Source: an uncultured Collinsella sp.
GTDB taxonomy: Bacteria; Actinomycetota; Coriobacteriia; Coriobacteriales; Coriobacteriaceae
Direction of reading: 5' to 3'
Assembly (NCBI GenBank): GCA_900545995.1
Contig: URBM01000030.1
Coordinates: forward strand, 1-15,768
DNA length: 15,768 nucleotides
Position numbers and translations under genes: made by a program. The notes beneath the pieces are model-generated. The model ran no database searches, was not told where the DNA came from, and worked only from the letters and a program-made list of their open reading frames with translations. Positions 1-6,662 of the stretch are shown here, one piece after another (position 1 is the first letter of the stretch; every line of letters begins with the position of its first letter).

Positions 1-15
1 GCTCTCGGTCTATGA
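1..15 (+). CDS. 3' end of upstream gene, probably adenylate kinase (partial)
   Basis: The first fifteen bases read in frame as Ala-Leu-Gly-Leu-stop. The TGA at 13-15 overlaps the map ATG at 12-14 in an ATGA arrangement, which is typical of translational coupling. In this conserved cluster the gene before map is usually adk, and a short Leu/Gly C-terminus fits it. Only four codons are visible, so the name is inference from gene order. Confidence 0.4.
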   Translation, partial: ALGL

Positions 16-800
16 TCAAGATCAAGTCTGCAACGCAAATCGAGCAGATGAAGAAGGCAGGAGCGCTATCTAAGATGGCGCTCCGCCACGTTGGAGCCAT
101 GGTGCGCCCCGGCGTTTCGACTTTTGAGCTCGATCAGCTCGCGGAGCAGATTATCCGCATGCATGGCGGCACCCCGGCCTTTAAGGGTTACGGCGGGTTC
201 CCGGGGACCATTTGCGCATCGATCAACGATGCCGTGGTCCACGGTATTCCCAACCCCGACATGATCCTGCGCGATGGCGATATCATCTCCATCGATACGG
301 GAGCCGTTGTCGACGGTTGGGTCGGCGATAACGCATGGACGTTTTTCGTCGGCACCCCCACGCCCGAAGCCAAGGCTTTGTGCGAGGTCACGCGCGATTG
401 CCTTAAGGTTGCCATCGAGCAGGCTGTTCCCGGTAACCATATCGGGGACGTCGGTTATGCCGTTCAGTCCCTCGCCGAGTCTCACGGTTACGGCGTGCTT
501 CGTGATTATGTGGGCCATGGCATTGGCCGCGTGATGCACGAGGACCCCAACGTTCCTAACTATGGAAAGAAGGGGAGGGGCGTTCGCCTCCAGGCCGGCA
601 TGGTCATTGCCATCGAGCCGATGGTTACGATGGGTTCCAACCATGTGAGCACGGGCTCCGACGGTTGGATTGTTACGACCAACGACCACCTGCCCGCCGC
701 GCACTACGAGAACACCGTCGCCATTACCAATGACGGTCCGGTGATTCTCACCACCGACGCGCAAGGTGCTTGGTGTTCGCTCCAAGGCGGAGAAATGTAA
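12..800 (+). CDS. map: Methionine aminopeptidase type I
   Basis: Removes the initiator methionine from nascent cytosolic proteins after deformylation. The 262-residue protein has the pita-bread metallopeptidase fold. All expected metal ligands are visible: D95 (SIDTG), D106 (DGWVGD), H169 (GHGIG), E202 (IEPM) and E233 (HYEN), plus the substrate-side histidines H77 and H176. There is no N-terminal zinc-finger or SH3-like extension. The start overlaps the preceding stop (ATGA), so translation is probably coupled. The conserved fold ends near residue 248 (GPVILTT), after which about 13 residues (DAQGAWCSLQGGEM) look non-conserved. The last two codons and the stop lie inside the left arm of a long inverted repeat at 792-920, so the C-terminus may have been reshaped by that element. 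The identification is secure; the tail interpretation is inference. Confidence 0.97.
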   Translation: MIKIKSATQIEQMKKAGALSKMALRHVGAMVRPGVSTFELDQLAEQIIRMHGGTPAFKGYGGFPGTICASINDAVVHGIPNPDMILRDGDIISIDTGAVVDGWVGDNAWTFFVGTPTPEAKALCEVTRDCLKVAIEQAVPGNHIGDVGYAVQSLAESHGYGVLRDYVGHGIGRVMHEDPNVPNYGKKGRGVRLQAGMVIAIEPMVTMGSNHVSTGSDGWIVTTNDHLPAAHYENTVAITNDGPVILTTDAQGAWCSLQGGEM

Positions 801-920
801 AAGTCGCCGCCCCCTGATGCCCAACCTCGCCTTTCAATTTCGAAGGCATGACCCCAAGGTCTATGCCTTCTCATTTCAAGGCGATCTTGGGCATCAGGGA
901 ACGGCTTTGTTTTACATTTC
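792..920. repeat. Long palindromic hairpin element, copy 1 (map/infA gap)
   Basis: A 129-base near-continuous inverted repeat. From outside in it pairs 792-802 with 910-920 (11 bp), 806-809 with 902-905, 812-824 with 887-899 (13 bp perfect), a 2x2 loop (825-826/885-886), 827-833 with 878-884 (7 bp), an 8x7 internal loop (834-841/871-877), 842-849 with 863-870 (8 bp), a bulged T862, 850-853 with 858-861, and a CCAA loop. No T-run follows the stem, so it is not a typical intrinsic terminator. The same plan recurs at 12953-13051. It could be a structured RNA or a MITE-like palindrome; function unknown. Confidence 0.85.
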
Positions 921-964
921 AAATGTAACAAGTTCCACTTAGTTGTGGAGCCATTACGAAGTTA

Positions 965-993
965 TTACGATGCGTATATACGTGTTGTAGAAT
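965..993 (+). promoter_or_regulatory. Candidate promoter for infA and the downstream r-protein genes
   Basis: A TAGAAT -10-like hexamer (988-993) lies 17 bases after a weak -35-like TTACGA (965-970). Between them is the 10-bp palindrome CGTATATACG (973-982). ATTACGA occurs twice, at 953-959 and 964-970. The stretch is clearly AT-richer than the flanking genes. The -10 is plausible, the -35 is poor, and no start site is proven. Confidence 0.4.
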
Positions 994-1032
994 ACTCAAT
1001 CGCTGTCGTTTTCTAGAGAAAGATGATTGCTT

Positions 1033-1251
1033 GTGAAGAAGGAAGACGCAATTGAGCTCGAGGGTACGGTAAAGGAACCGTTGCCCAATGCCATGTTTAA
1101 GGTCGAGCTCGAGAACGGTCATTCGGTTCTGTGCAACATTTCTGGCAAGATCCGAATGAATTACATCCGTATTCTCCCCGGTGACAGGGTTGTCGTGGAG
1201 CTTTCCCCGTACGACCTGACCCGTGGCCGCATCACCTATCGCTACAAATAG
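1033..1251 (+). CDS. infA: Translation initiation factor IF-1
   Basis: IF1 binds the A site of the 30S subunit during initiation and works with IF2 and IF3. From the GTG at 1033 the product has 72 residues, the usual length for the family, beginning MKKEDAIELEG and forming a single OB-fold S1-like domain. Conserved stretches include NAMFKVELENGH, HSVLCNISGKIRMNYIRI, PGDRVVVELSPYDLTRGRI and the C-terminal TYRYK. A TTG at 1027 would add two residues, but it leaves almost no room for the AGAGAAAG ribosome binding site (1015-1022). With GTG the spacing is 10 bases, so GTG is preferred. It lies between map and rpmJ, as in many Gram-positive clusters, probably with a promoter of its own in the AT-rich leader. 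Confidence 0.95.
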   Translation: MKKEDAIELEGTVKEPLPNAMFKVELENGHSVLCNISGKIRMNYIRILPGDRVVVELSPYDLTRGRITYRYK

Positions 1252-1276
1252 CGGCACGCATACACGCACTCCATTT

Positions 1277-1352
1277 CCGGCTGCAGGCTTAGCTCAACCT
1301 ACGGTCGGATTGTGTGTGAAGACCAGCCATAGTTTTAAACGCCTGCGGCTGG
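1277..1352 (+). promoter_or_regulatory. Possible RNA hairpin in the infA/rpmJ gap
   Basis: Bases 1277-1288 can pair with 1341-1352 (12 bp including two G-U pairs). A competing 6-bp stem, CCAGCC (1323-1328) with GGCTGG (1347-1352), uses the same right arm. Two exclusive folds upstream of ribosomal protein genes would suit a leader regulator, but evidence from one sequence is thin. Confidence 0.3.
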
Positions 1353-1401
1353 GCGAGTAGATAGTAGGGAAGTAGTTTGAGCGCTACCGAAAGGAAGAAC
1401 G

Positions 1402-1515
1402 ATGAAGGTACGTCCTTCGGTCAAGAAGATGTGCGATAAGTGCAAAATCATTAGGCGCCATGGCAAGGTCCTCGTCATTTGCGAGAACCCCCGTCATAAG
1501 CAGCGTCAGGGTTAA
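1402..1515 (+). CDS. rpmJ: 50S ribosomal protein L36
   Basis: A 37-residue, strongly basic protein of the large ribosomal subunit, starting MKVRPSVKKMCDKCK and ending HKQRQG. It carries the zinc-binding set C11, C14, C27 and H32, so it is the zinc-containing (C+) form of L36. The start ATG has an AAGGA ribosome binding site at 1391-1395, six bases away. The size, the CxxC motif and the position between infA and rpsM make the call secure. Spacing to rpsM is 14 bases, consistent with one transcript. Confidence 0.97.
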   Translation: MKVRPSVKKMCDKCKIIRRHGKVLVICENPRHKQRQG

Positions 1516-1529
1516 GAGAGGAGACTACG

Positions 1530-1904
1530 TTGGCCCGTATTAATGGTGTCGACCTCCCGCGTGAGAAGCGCGTTGAGATCGGTCTGACCTACATTTACGG
1601 CATCGGCCGCACCACTGCGACGAAGATCTGCGTCGAGTGCAACGTTAACGTGGATACGCGCGTTAAGGACCTCACCGAGGATGAGGTTAACGCCATCCGC
1701 GATTATATCGATAAGAACCAGATCATGGTTGAGGGCGACCTCCGCCGTGAGCGCAACCAGAACGTCAAGCGCCTTATGGACATCGGCTGCAACCGCGGCC
1801 TTCGTCACCGCAAGGGCCTCCCGGTCCGCGGCCAGCGCACCCACACTAACGCTCGTACCCGCAAGGGGCCGAAGCGTCAGATCGGTGCTAAGAAGAAGAA
1901 ATAA
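1530..1904 (+). CDS. rpsM: 30S ribosomal protein S13
   Basis: S13 sits in the head of the small subunit and contacts the P-site tRNA and bridges to the large subunit. The 124-residue protein begins MARINGVDLPREKRVEIGL and carries the helix-turn-helix-type core (YIYGIGRTTATKIC). Its C-terminal motif (residues about 90-115) contains GLRHRKGLPVRGQ and RTHTNARTRKG, followed by a lysine-rich tail. The start is TTG, supported by AGGAG at 1519-1523 with six bases of spacing and by the exact match to the family N-terminus. It is followed after 14 bases by rpsK, and both are cotranscribed with rpsD and rpoA in most bacteria. Confidence 0.97.
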   Translation: MARINGVDLPREKRVEIGLTYIYGIGRTTATKICVECNVNVDTRVKDLTEDEVNAIRDYIDKNQIMVEGDLRRERNQNVKRLMDIGCNRGLRHRKGLPVRGQRTHTNARTRKGPKRQIGAKKKK

Positions 1905-1918
1905 GGAGCGCTAGATAG

Positions 1919-2323
1919 ATGGCTACTGCTAAGAAGAACGTTCGCGCTGCCCGTCTGAAGCGCGCGGACCGTAAGAACATTTCCGTGGGCCAGGCTCACA
2001 TTCGTTCTACGTTCAACAACACGATCGTTTCGATCACCGATCCCCAGGGCAACGTCATTTCCTGGAAGTCGGCTGGCCAGGTGGGCTTCAAGGGCTCCCG
2101 TAAGTCCACGCCGTTCGCTGCCCAGATGGCTGCCGAGGCTGCTGCCAAGCAGGCCATGGAGCACGGTATGAAGAAGGTTTCCGTCTTCGTCAAGGGCCCC
2201 GGCTCCGGTCGTGAGACCGCCATCCGCTCCCTCCAGGCTGCTGGCCTCGAGGTCTCGAGCATCCAGGACAAGACCCCCATTCCGCACAACGGCTGCCGCC
2301 CCAAGAAGCGTCGCCGCGTGTAA
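1919..2323 (+). CDS. rpsK: 30S ribosomal protein S11
   Basis: S11 lies on the small-subunit platform near the 3' end of 16S rRNA and the mRNA exit. The 134-residue product has a short Lys/Ala/Arg-rich N-terminus, then the conserved core STFNNTIVSITDPQGNV and SAGQVGFKGSRKSTPFAAQ. Next come GPGSGRETAIRSLQAAGLEV and the diagnostic C-terminus TPIPHNGCRPKKRRRV. The ATG has AGGAG at 1904-1908, which overlaps the end of rpsM, so translation of the two is probably linked. Length and motifs are normal. Confidence 0.97.
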   Translation: MATAKKNVRAARLKRADRKNISVGQAHIRSTFNNTIVSITDPQGNVISWKSAGQVGFKGSRKSTPFAAQMAAEAAAKQAMEHGMKKVSVFVKGPGSGRETAIRSLQAAGLEVSSIQDKTPIPHNGCRPKKRRRV

Positions 2324-2342
2324 CTGAAAGGATCGTATCAAT

Positions 2343-2939
2343 ATGGCAATCGACAGGACTCCTGTTCTTAAGCGCTGCCGTCAGCTCGGGATCGATCCCG
2401 CTGAGCTCGGTTACAGCAGCAAGAAGGAATCTATCCGTCAGCCCAAGCGCCGTCGCAAGGAATCTGAGTACGGCATGCAGCTGCGCGAGAAGCAGAAGGT
2501 CAAGTTCATCTATGGCGTTCTGGAGAAGCAGTTCCACGGCTACTTCAACAAGGCCCGCAAGATGAACGGCGTCACCGGTGAGAACCTCATGATCATCCTT
2601 GAGTCTCGCCTCGACAACGTCGTCTTCCGTCTTGGCTTCGCCCGCACCCGCAAAGAGGCTCGTCAGTCCGTCCGTCACGGTCACTTCACCGTGAACGGCA
2701 AGCGCGTGGACATCCCGTCCTACCGCGTCAAGGCCGGCGACGTCGTCGCTGTCGGCGAGAAGTTCCGTGACCTCCTCCCCATCAAGGAGGCCCTGATTTC
2801 CTCCGAGCGCTTTGAGGTCCCTGGCTGGCTCGAGGTCGATATCGAGAAGCTGTCTGGTAACGTGCTCGCTCTGCCGACGCGTGAGCAGATCAGCGGTGAT
2901 ATCAACGAGCAGCTCATCGTCGAGCTCTACTCTAAGTAG
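2343..2939 (+). CDS. rpsD: 30S ribosomal protein S4
   Basis: S4 is a primary 16S rRNA binder that nucleates assembly of the small-subunit body, and it is an autoregulator of this operon in other bacteria. The 198-residue protein has the S4 N-terminal domain (about 1-85). The S4 RNA-binding domain follows (about 90-150: SRLDNVVFRLGFARTRKEAR, HGHFTVNGKRVDIPS). It lacks the N-terminal four-cysteine zinc cluster (only C12 is present), so it is the zinc-free form, whereas the neighbouring L36 is the zinc form. AAAGGA at 2327-2332 is the ribosome binding site. rpoA follows after 32 bases. Confidence 0.97.
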   Translation: MAIDRTPVLKRCRQLGIDPAELGYSSKKESIRQPKRRRKESEYGMQLREKQKVKFIYGVLEKQFHGYFNKARKMNGVTGENLMIILESRLDNVVFRLGFARTRKEARQSVRHGHFTVNGKRVDIPSYRVKAGDVVAVGEKFRDLLPIKEALISSERFEVPGWLEVDIEKLSGNVLALPTREQISGDINEQLIVELYSK

Positions 2940-2971
2940 TCCATCCGGGCTGCTGAGGCTGGAGGTAATAC

Positions 2972-3913
2972 ATGTCAGAATTCATTAGGCCTCAGGTTCA
3001 GGTCGAAGAGATCAACGAGACGTCTGCTCGTGTCTCCGTCGAGCCGCTCGAGCGTGGTTACGGCGATACGCTGGGTAACTCCCTTCGTCGCGTTCTTCTG
3101 TCCTCGCTCGAGGGTGCCGCCGTCGAGGCTATTCAGATCGATGGTGCGCAGCACGAGTTCATGACCATCCCTAACATGGTCGAGGATGTCACCGACATCG
3201 TCCTGAATGTCAAGGGTCTTGTCTTCAGGGCTCTCGGCACGACCGACGAGGCGACCGCCACCATCTCGGTTGACGGCCCCTGCGAGGTCACCGGTGCGGA
3301 CTTCTTTATTCCGTCCGAGTTTGAGCTGGTCAACCCCGAGCAGCACATTGCTACGCTCACCGAGGGTGGCCATCTCACCATGAGCATGCGCATCGGCTAT
3401 GGCCGCGGCTATGTTTCTGGCGAGGCAAACAAGCGCGACAACGATCCCATCGGTGTGATCCACGTCGACTCGCTTTACTCGCCGGTTTCCCGTTGCGCCA
3501 AGCTCGTTGAGGCTTGCCGTGTCGGTCAGCACACCGACTACGACCGCCTTGTCCTCGAGATCGAGACCAACGGCTCCATCGCCCCGCGCGACGCCGTGGT
3601 CCAGGCTGCCAATATCATCAACCAGCATATGGCCGCCTTTATGAACCTTGCCGAGACCCCCGAGGTCGAGGAGGAGGCTTCGATCTTCGCTCCCGAGGTC
3701 ACCAACGACAACGCCGAGCTGGACAAGCAGATCGAGGATCTGGACCTTTCCGTCCGTTCCTACAACTGCCTTAAGCGCGCCAGCATTCACTCGGTCCGTC
3801 AGCTCGTTGAGTTCTCGGAGAACGATCTGCTCAACATCCGTAACTTCGGTGTTAAGTCGATCGAGGAAGTGAAGGACAAGCTTGAGTCCATGGGCCTGAG
3901 CCTGAAGGCTTAA
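2972..3913 (+). CDS. rpoA: DNA-directed RNA polymerase subunit alpha
   Basis: Alpha dimerises to start RNA polymerase assembly and contacts upstream promoter DNA. The 313-residue protein has the N-terminal assembly domain (about 1-230) with the dimerisation motif LERGYGDTLGNSLRRVLLSS at 26-45. An acidic linker (231-252) leads to the C-terminal domain (about 253-313). The C-terminal domain keeps the residues that correspond to the UP-element and activator contacts of other bacteria: R262, N265 and C266 in VRSYNCLK, and G293, K295 and S296 in NFGVKSIEEV. A strong GGAGGT ribosome binding site lies at 2961-2966, six bases before the ATG. The gene sits between rpsD and rplQ, as is usual. Confidence 0.98.
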   Translation: MSEFIRPQVQVEEINETSARVSVEPLERGYGDTLGNSLRRVLLSSLEGAAVEAIQIDGAQHEFMTIPNMVEDVTDIVLNVKGLVFRALGTTDEATATISVDGPCEVTGADFFIPSEFELVNPEQHIATLTEGGHLTMSMRIGYGRGYVSGEANKRDNDPIGVIHVDSLYSPVSRCAKLVEACRVGQHTDYDRLVLEIETNGSIAPRDAVVQAANIINQHMAAFMNLAETPEVEEEASIFAPEVTNDNAELDKQIEDLDLSVRSYNCLKRASIHSVRQLVEFSENDLLNIRNFGVKSIEEVKDKLESMGLSLKA

Positions 3914-3943
3914 TGCTTCGCATATTTGAGGAGAAACTAGACC

Positions 3944-4411
3944 ATGCGTCACAACGTTAAGAAGGGCCTGAAGCTCGGCACCGATGCGAGCCACACCAAG
4001 GCCATGAAGAAGAGCCTTGCTAAGGCCCTCTTCGAGAACGACCGCATCAAGACCACCGAGACCCGCGCTAAGGCGCTGCGTTCGGTCGTCGACCCGATCA
4101 TCACTTGGGCCAAGAAGGGCGACCTGCACTCTCGTCGTCTGGCTATCGCCAAGCTCGGCGATAAGCAGCTCGTTGCCGAGATCTTCGACAAGGCTGCCCA
4201 AGGCATGTGGCAGGACCGCAACGGCGGTTACACCCGCATCATGAAGCTCGGCAACCGCAAGGGCGACAACGCTCCTATCGTTATCATGGAGCTCGTCACC
4301 GAGCCTTGCACGCCTAAGGCCAAGAAGGCTGCTTCGGCCCCCAAGAAGGCCGCTGCTCCCAAGAAGGTCGAGGCCGTCGAGGAGGCTCCTGCTGAGGAGA
4401 CCGCTGAGTAG
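3944..4411 (+). CDS. rplQ: 50S ribosomal protein L17, with long C-terminal tail
   Basis: L17 binds 23S rRNA near the peptide exit tunnel rim. The core (about 1-118) shows MRHNVKKGLKLGTDASHTKA, RIKTTETRAKALRSVVDPII and GNRKGDNAPIVIMELV. It continues into a tail of about 35 residues, first Lys/Ala-rich with repeated PKKAA units, then Glu/Ala-rich. Extended L17 tails are common in actinobacteria, so this fits the host rather than suggesting fusion. GAGGAG at 3928-3933 gives the ribosome binding site. It is the last gene before the terminator at 4438-4468, so it ends the ribosomal-protein/rpoA transcript. Confidence 0.97.
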   Translation: MRHNVKKGLKLGTDASHTKAMKKSLAKALFENDRIKTTETRAKALRSVVDPIITWAKKGDLHSRRLAIAKLGDKQLVAEIFDKAAQGMWQDRNGGYTRIMKLGNRKGDNAPIVIMELVTEPCTPKAKKAASAPKKAAAPKKVEAVEEAPAEETAE

Positions 4412-4437
4412 ACTTTCCGTCTGCATAGGCTATATTC

Positions 4438-4468
4438 GAGGGGTACGTTCGCGTACCCCTCTTTTTTT
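4438..4468 (+). terminator. Intrinsic terminator after rplQ
   Basis: A perfect 10-bp stem (4438-4447 with 4452-4461) with a TTCG loop is followed by seven T residues (4462-4468). It starts 26 bases after the rplQ stop and separates the ribosomal-protein transcript from truA. Confidence 0.95.
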
Positions 4469-4503
4469 GTCGCGATACCGTTACTTGTTTGTTGGGAGCG
4501 CCC

Positions 4504-5328
4504 ATGACTGCCCCGTCTGATTTCAATTCGATTTCCGAGCTTGACGCCACGCTCGTATTTCGTGTGGCCTATGATGGCTCGTCGTATAGCGGATTTGCCG
4601 AGCAGCCGGGACAGACGACGGTTGCGGGCGAGCTACGTCGAGCCATCGAGACGCTGCTTCGCCGCCCGATCGATTTGACGTGCGCGGGGCGTACCGATGC
4701 CGGCGTGCATGCCGTGGCTCAGTACATCAGCGTTCCCGTAACGGACGCTGAGCTCGCGTGTACGCGCCGTAGGTGGCTGCGGGCTATGGATGCCCTGCTG
4801 CCCAAAGATATCGCCATAAACGAGGTCTACAGGGCCCGTAAAGGCTTTTCTGCGCGTTTTGACGCGCGTTCCCGTACGTATACGTACCGTATTGCCGATC
4901 GAGATGCGCGCCCCGTGCTGTCCCGCGCTGCCGTGTGGTGGCATCGCTATCCCTTGGATGTTGAGGCTATGTCTGCTGCCTGCCCTGCGCTGCTGGGCGA
5001 GCAGGACTTTAAAAGCTTTTGCAAGGTTGCTTCGGCCGTTGGCAAGCCCACGCATCGCTGCGTGATGCGTGCCGAGTTTGGCCATGAGGTTGCGTTTGGC
5101 GAGGACATCCTGACGTTTACCATCGAGGGCAATGCGTTTCTGCATTCGATGGTCCGTACGATCGTGGGCACGCTTGTCGAGATTGGCATGCACCGCCGTG
5201 AACCCGAGTGGATGCGCGAGGTTATCGATGCTTGCGACCGTACCGCTGCGGGCCCCACGGCTCCTGCCTGCGGCCTTACGTTTATGGGCGTGGATTACGA
5301 TCCCGCCGAGCTTGTCGTGCTCGACTAG
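4504..5328 (+). CDS. truA: tRNA pseudouridine(38-40) synthase TruA
   Basis: Converts uridines 38-40 of the tRNA anticodon stem-loop to pseudouridine. The 274-residue protein starts with an unconserved leader of about 15 residues, then VFRVAYDGSSYSGFAEQPG. The catalytic aspartate is D65 in AGRTDAGVHAVAQ. Further family motifs are FSARFDARSRTYTYRI and the C-terminal GNAFLHSMVRTIVGTLVEIG. TTG codons at 4489 and 4492 would lengthen it by up to five residues. The ATG at 4504 is preferred because GGGAG (4494-4498) lies five bases upstream of it. truA commonly follows rplQ. Here a strong terminator intervenes, so truA must use its own promoter or readthrough. Confidence 0.95.
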   Translation: MTAPSDFNSISELDATLVFRVAYDGSSYSGFAEQPGQTTVAGELRRAIETLLRRPIDLTCAGRTDAGVHAVAQYISVPVTDAELACTRRRWLRAMDALLPKDIAINEVYRARKGFSARFDARSRTYTYRIADRDARPVLSRAAVWWHRYPLDVEAMSAACPALLGEQDFKSFCKVASAVGKPTHRCVMRAEFGHEVAFGEDILTFTIEGNAFLHSMVRTIVGTLVEIGMHRREPEWMREVIDACDRTAAGPTAPACGLTFMGVDYDPAELVVLD

Positions 5329-5336
5329 GGGAGGGC

Positions 5337-5355
5337 TCGACGCGTCGTGCGTCGA
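5337..5355. other. Small hairpin after truA
   Basis: TCGACGC (5337-5343) and GCGTCGA (5349-5355) form a 7-bp stem with a five-base loop, nine bases after the truA stop. Only a short interrupted T-run follows (5360-5362), so termination is possible but weakly supported. The rest of the 161-base gap before the next gene shows no convincing signal. Confidence 0.35.
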
Positions 5356-5489
5356 CACCTTTCATCTGTGGGCTGCGCGTGTGCAACATCTGTTCTTGGC
5401 GTGCAATGCAACCGGTGTCTCATTGCTTTTATTGCCGGGGTGTACCATGAACCACGGTTTGATTCATTGCTGTCGAGAGGACGGATAAT

Positions 5490-6530
5490 TTGGTTCGACG
5501 TGGCTCGCATCCGCGACTTTCGGTGATCCTTGTGGTAGAAGGTTCGCCCAGCTATGCGATGCGTGCGCTCGAGAGTATCCAGAACCAAGACCTCTACGAT
5601 TTGCAGATTGTCGTTGTCTGTCGCGATGCTGCGCCCGGTGTGCGCCATTCGCTTCAAGTCGCTGCCGACAGGGACATACATATTGATTTGATTGACGTCG
5701 AGGACGCGACGCGCGGCGCATGTCTTCGTGCCGGTTTTGCTGCCTCACGCGGCTCTCAAATCATCGCCATGAACGTCGATGAGTGGTTTGCTCCGCAATC
5801 CCTTTCCAAGATGGTCGATATCGCGTGCGATACTGCGGCAGACATAGTGTTCCCCACGGTGTCGCTCGACCGCTATGATGCACATCGAGAGCGCCATTCG
5901 CGCGTCTTGGATGCTGCCTCTATTGTCATTGAAGACAAGTCTTCGATGGTGACCGGGCTGCCCCAGCTGATTTTAGGCGGCCTAGTCGTTCAGACCTCTG
6001 GCGTGATGTATAGCCGTCTGCTGTTTGAGGCATGCCTGTCACACGGCAAGGCGTACCGTACGGTTGAGTTTATGGCATATGCGCTCTCGCAGGCGCAGCG
6101 CGTCTCCGGCTGCGGCGACGCTTGCTTCCACGCGGTGGCGCCTAAGCTTACAGATGCCTTTGATCCCACCATGTATGCTAGGGTAGCCGATGACACCCGA
6201 GCGCTCGACGAGCTTGCGGACTCACTCTCGGAAGCAGATAGCGGTGGTCGGCTCAAGCTGGCAAGCCAAAAGTTCTACTTTGTCGGACTGGTTGCCTGCA
6301 TTGAGAATTTGTGTCTGAGCCCGCATGGAGTGTCGTCAATCGAGCGTTCCGCCCGCATGCGTGATATGCTCGAGGCGCCTCGAACCCGTCAGATGGTCGC
6401 CGCGCTCAAGGACAACCATCGGGGACTGGGTCTGTTGTTTGGGCCGATCGCCAGCGCTAAGCCCGCGCGCTGCGTGATGTGTACGCATCTGGCAGCTTTT
6501 CTTAACCGGACGGGCGCAAAAACCGCCTAA
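5490..6530 (+). CDS. Glycosyltransferase family 2-like protein, substrate unknown
   Basis: A 346-residue protein whose first 120 residues resemble the GT-A nucleotide-sugar fold. Visible elements are the first strand SVILVVEGS (11-19), IQNQDLYDLQIVVVCRDA (30-47), and ACLRAGFAASRGSQIIAMN with VDEWFAPQSLSKMVD (77-110). The usual DxDD metal motif appears as N95-V-D97-E98, so the first aspartate is missing and activity is uncertain. Residues 120-346 match nothing I can name. No signal peptide or membrane segment is apparent, so it would be cytosolic. The start is TTG at 5490 with GAGAGGA at 5475-5481, eight bases upstream. A GATAAT at 5484-5489 abuts the start and could be a -10 hexamer, in which case translation would begin further in. 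It stands alone between truA and argR with no sugar genes nearby. The fold assignment is moderate and the function unknown. Confidence 0.6.
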   Translation: MVRRGSHPRLSVILVVEGSPSYAMRALESIQNQDLYDLQIVVVCRDAAPGVRHSLQVAADRDIHIDLIDVEDATRGACLRAGFAASRGSQIIAMNVDEWFAPQSLSKMVDIACDTAADIVFPTVSLDRYDAHRERHSRVLDAASIVIEDKSSMVTGLPQLILGGLVVQTSGVMYSRLLFEACLSHGKAYRTVEFMAYALSQAQRVSGCGDACFHAVAPKLTDAFDPTMYARVADDTRALDELADSLSEADSGGRLKLASQKFYFVGLVACIENLCLSPHGVSSIERSARMRDMLEAPRTRQMVAALKDNHRGLGLLFGPIASAKPARCVMCTHLAAFLNRTGAKTA

Positions 6531-6614
6531 ACGGCTCATTACGAAACAAACTTGCATAGAATTGTTTCGAAATGCGTTCTTATACACAAAAGCCTTCAAA
6601 TAGCGTTAAACTAT

Positions 6615-6629
6615 TCAATCACTGATTGA
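6615..6629. promoter_or_regulatory. Perfect palindrome upstream of argR, candidate operator
   Basis: TCAATCA (6615-6621) and TGATTGA (6623-6629) mirror each other around C6622. The site lies 34 bases before the argR ATG in a clearly AT-rich gap and just after a possible -10 (TAAACT, 6607-6612). ArgR proteins often repress their own gene, but the half-sites point the opposite way to the usual TGAAT-N4-ATTCA box, so the binding protein is uncertain. Confidence 0.4.
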
Positions 6630-6662
6630 TTGTCTCCGCCATCTTTTGAAGAGAGGGTTTGT

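Noticed and set aside
792..920. Ordinary intrinsic terminator after map
   Set aside because: The stem is far longer than usual, has a conserved internal loop and bulge, and is not followed by a T-run.
2975..4426. Long open frame on the - strand (483 codons) across rpoA and rplQ
   Set aside because: It lies exactly opposite two unmistakable conserved genes, and its Leu/Asp/Val-rich translation is what codon bias on the other strand produces. No ribosome binding site or motif.
6537..6545. CATTACGAA shared between the argR gap and the infA gap (952-960)
   Set aside because: A single 9-base match with different spacing to the candidate -10 elements; likely chance between AT-rich promoter regions.
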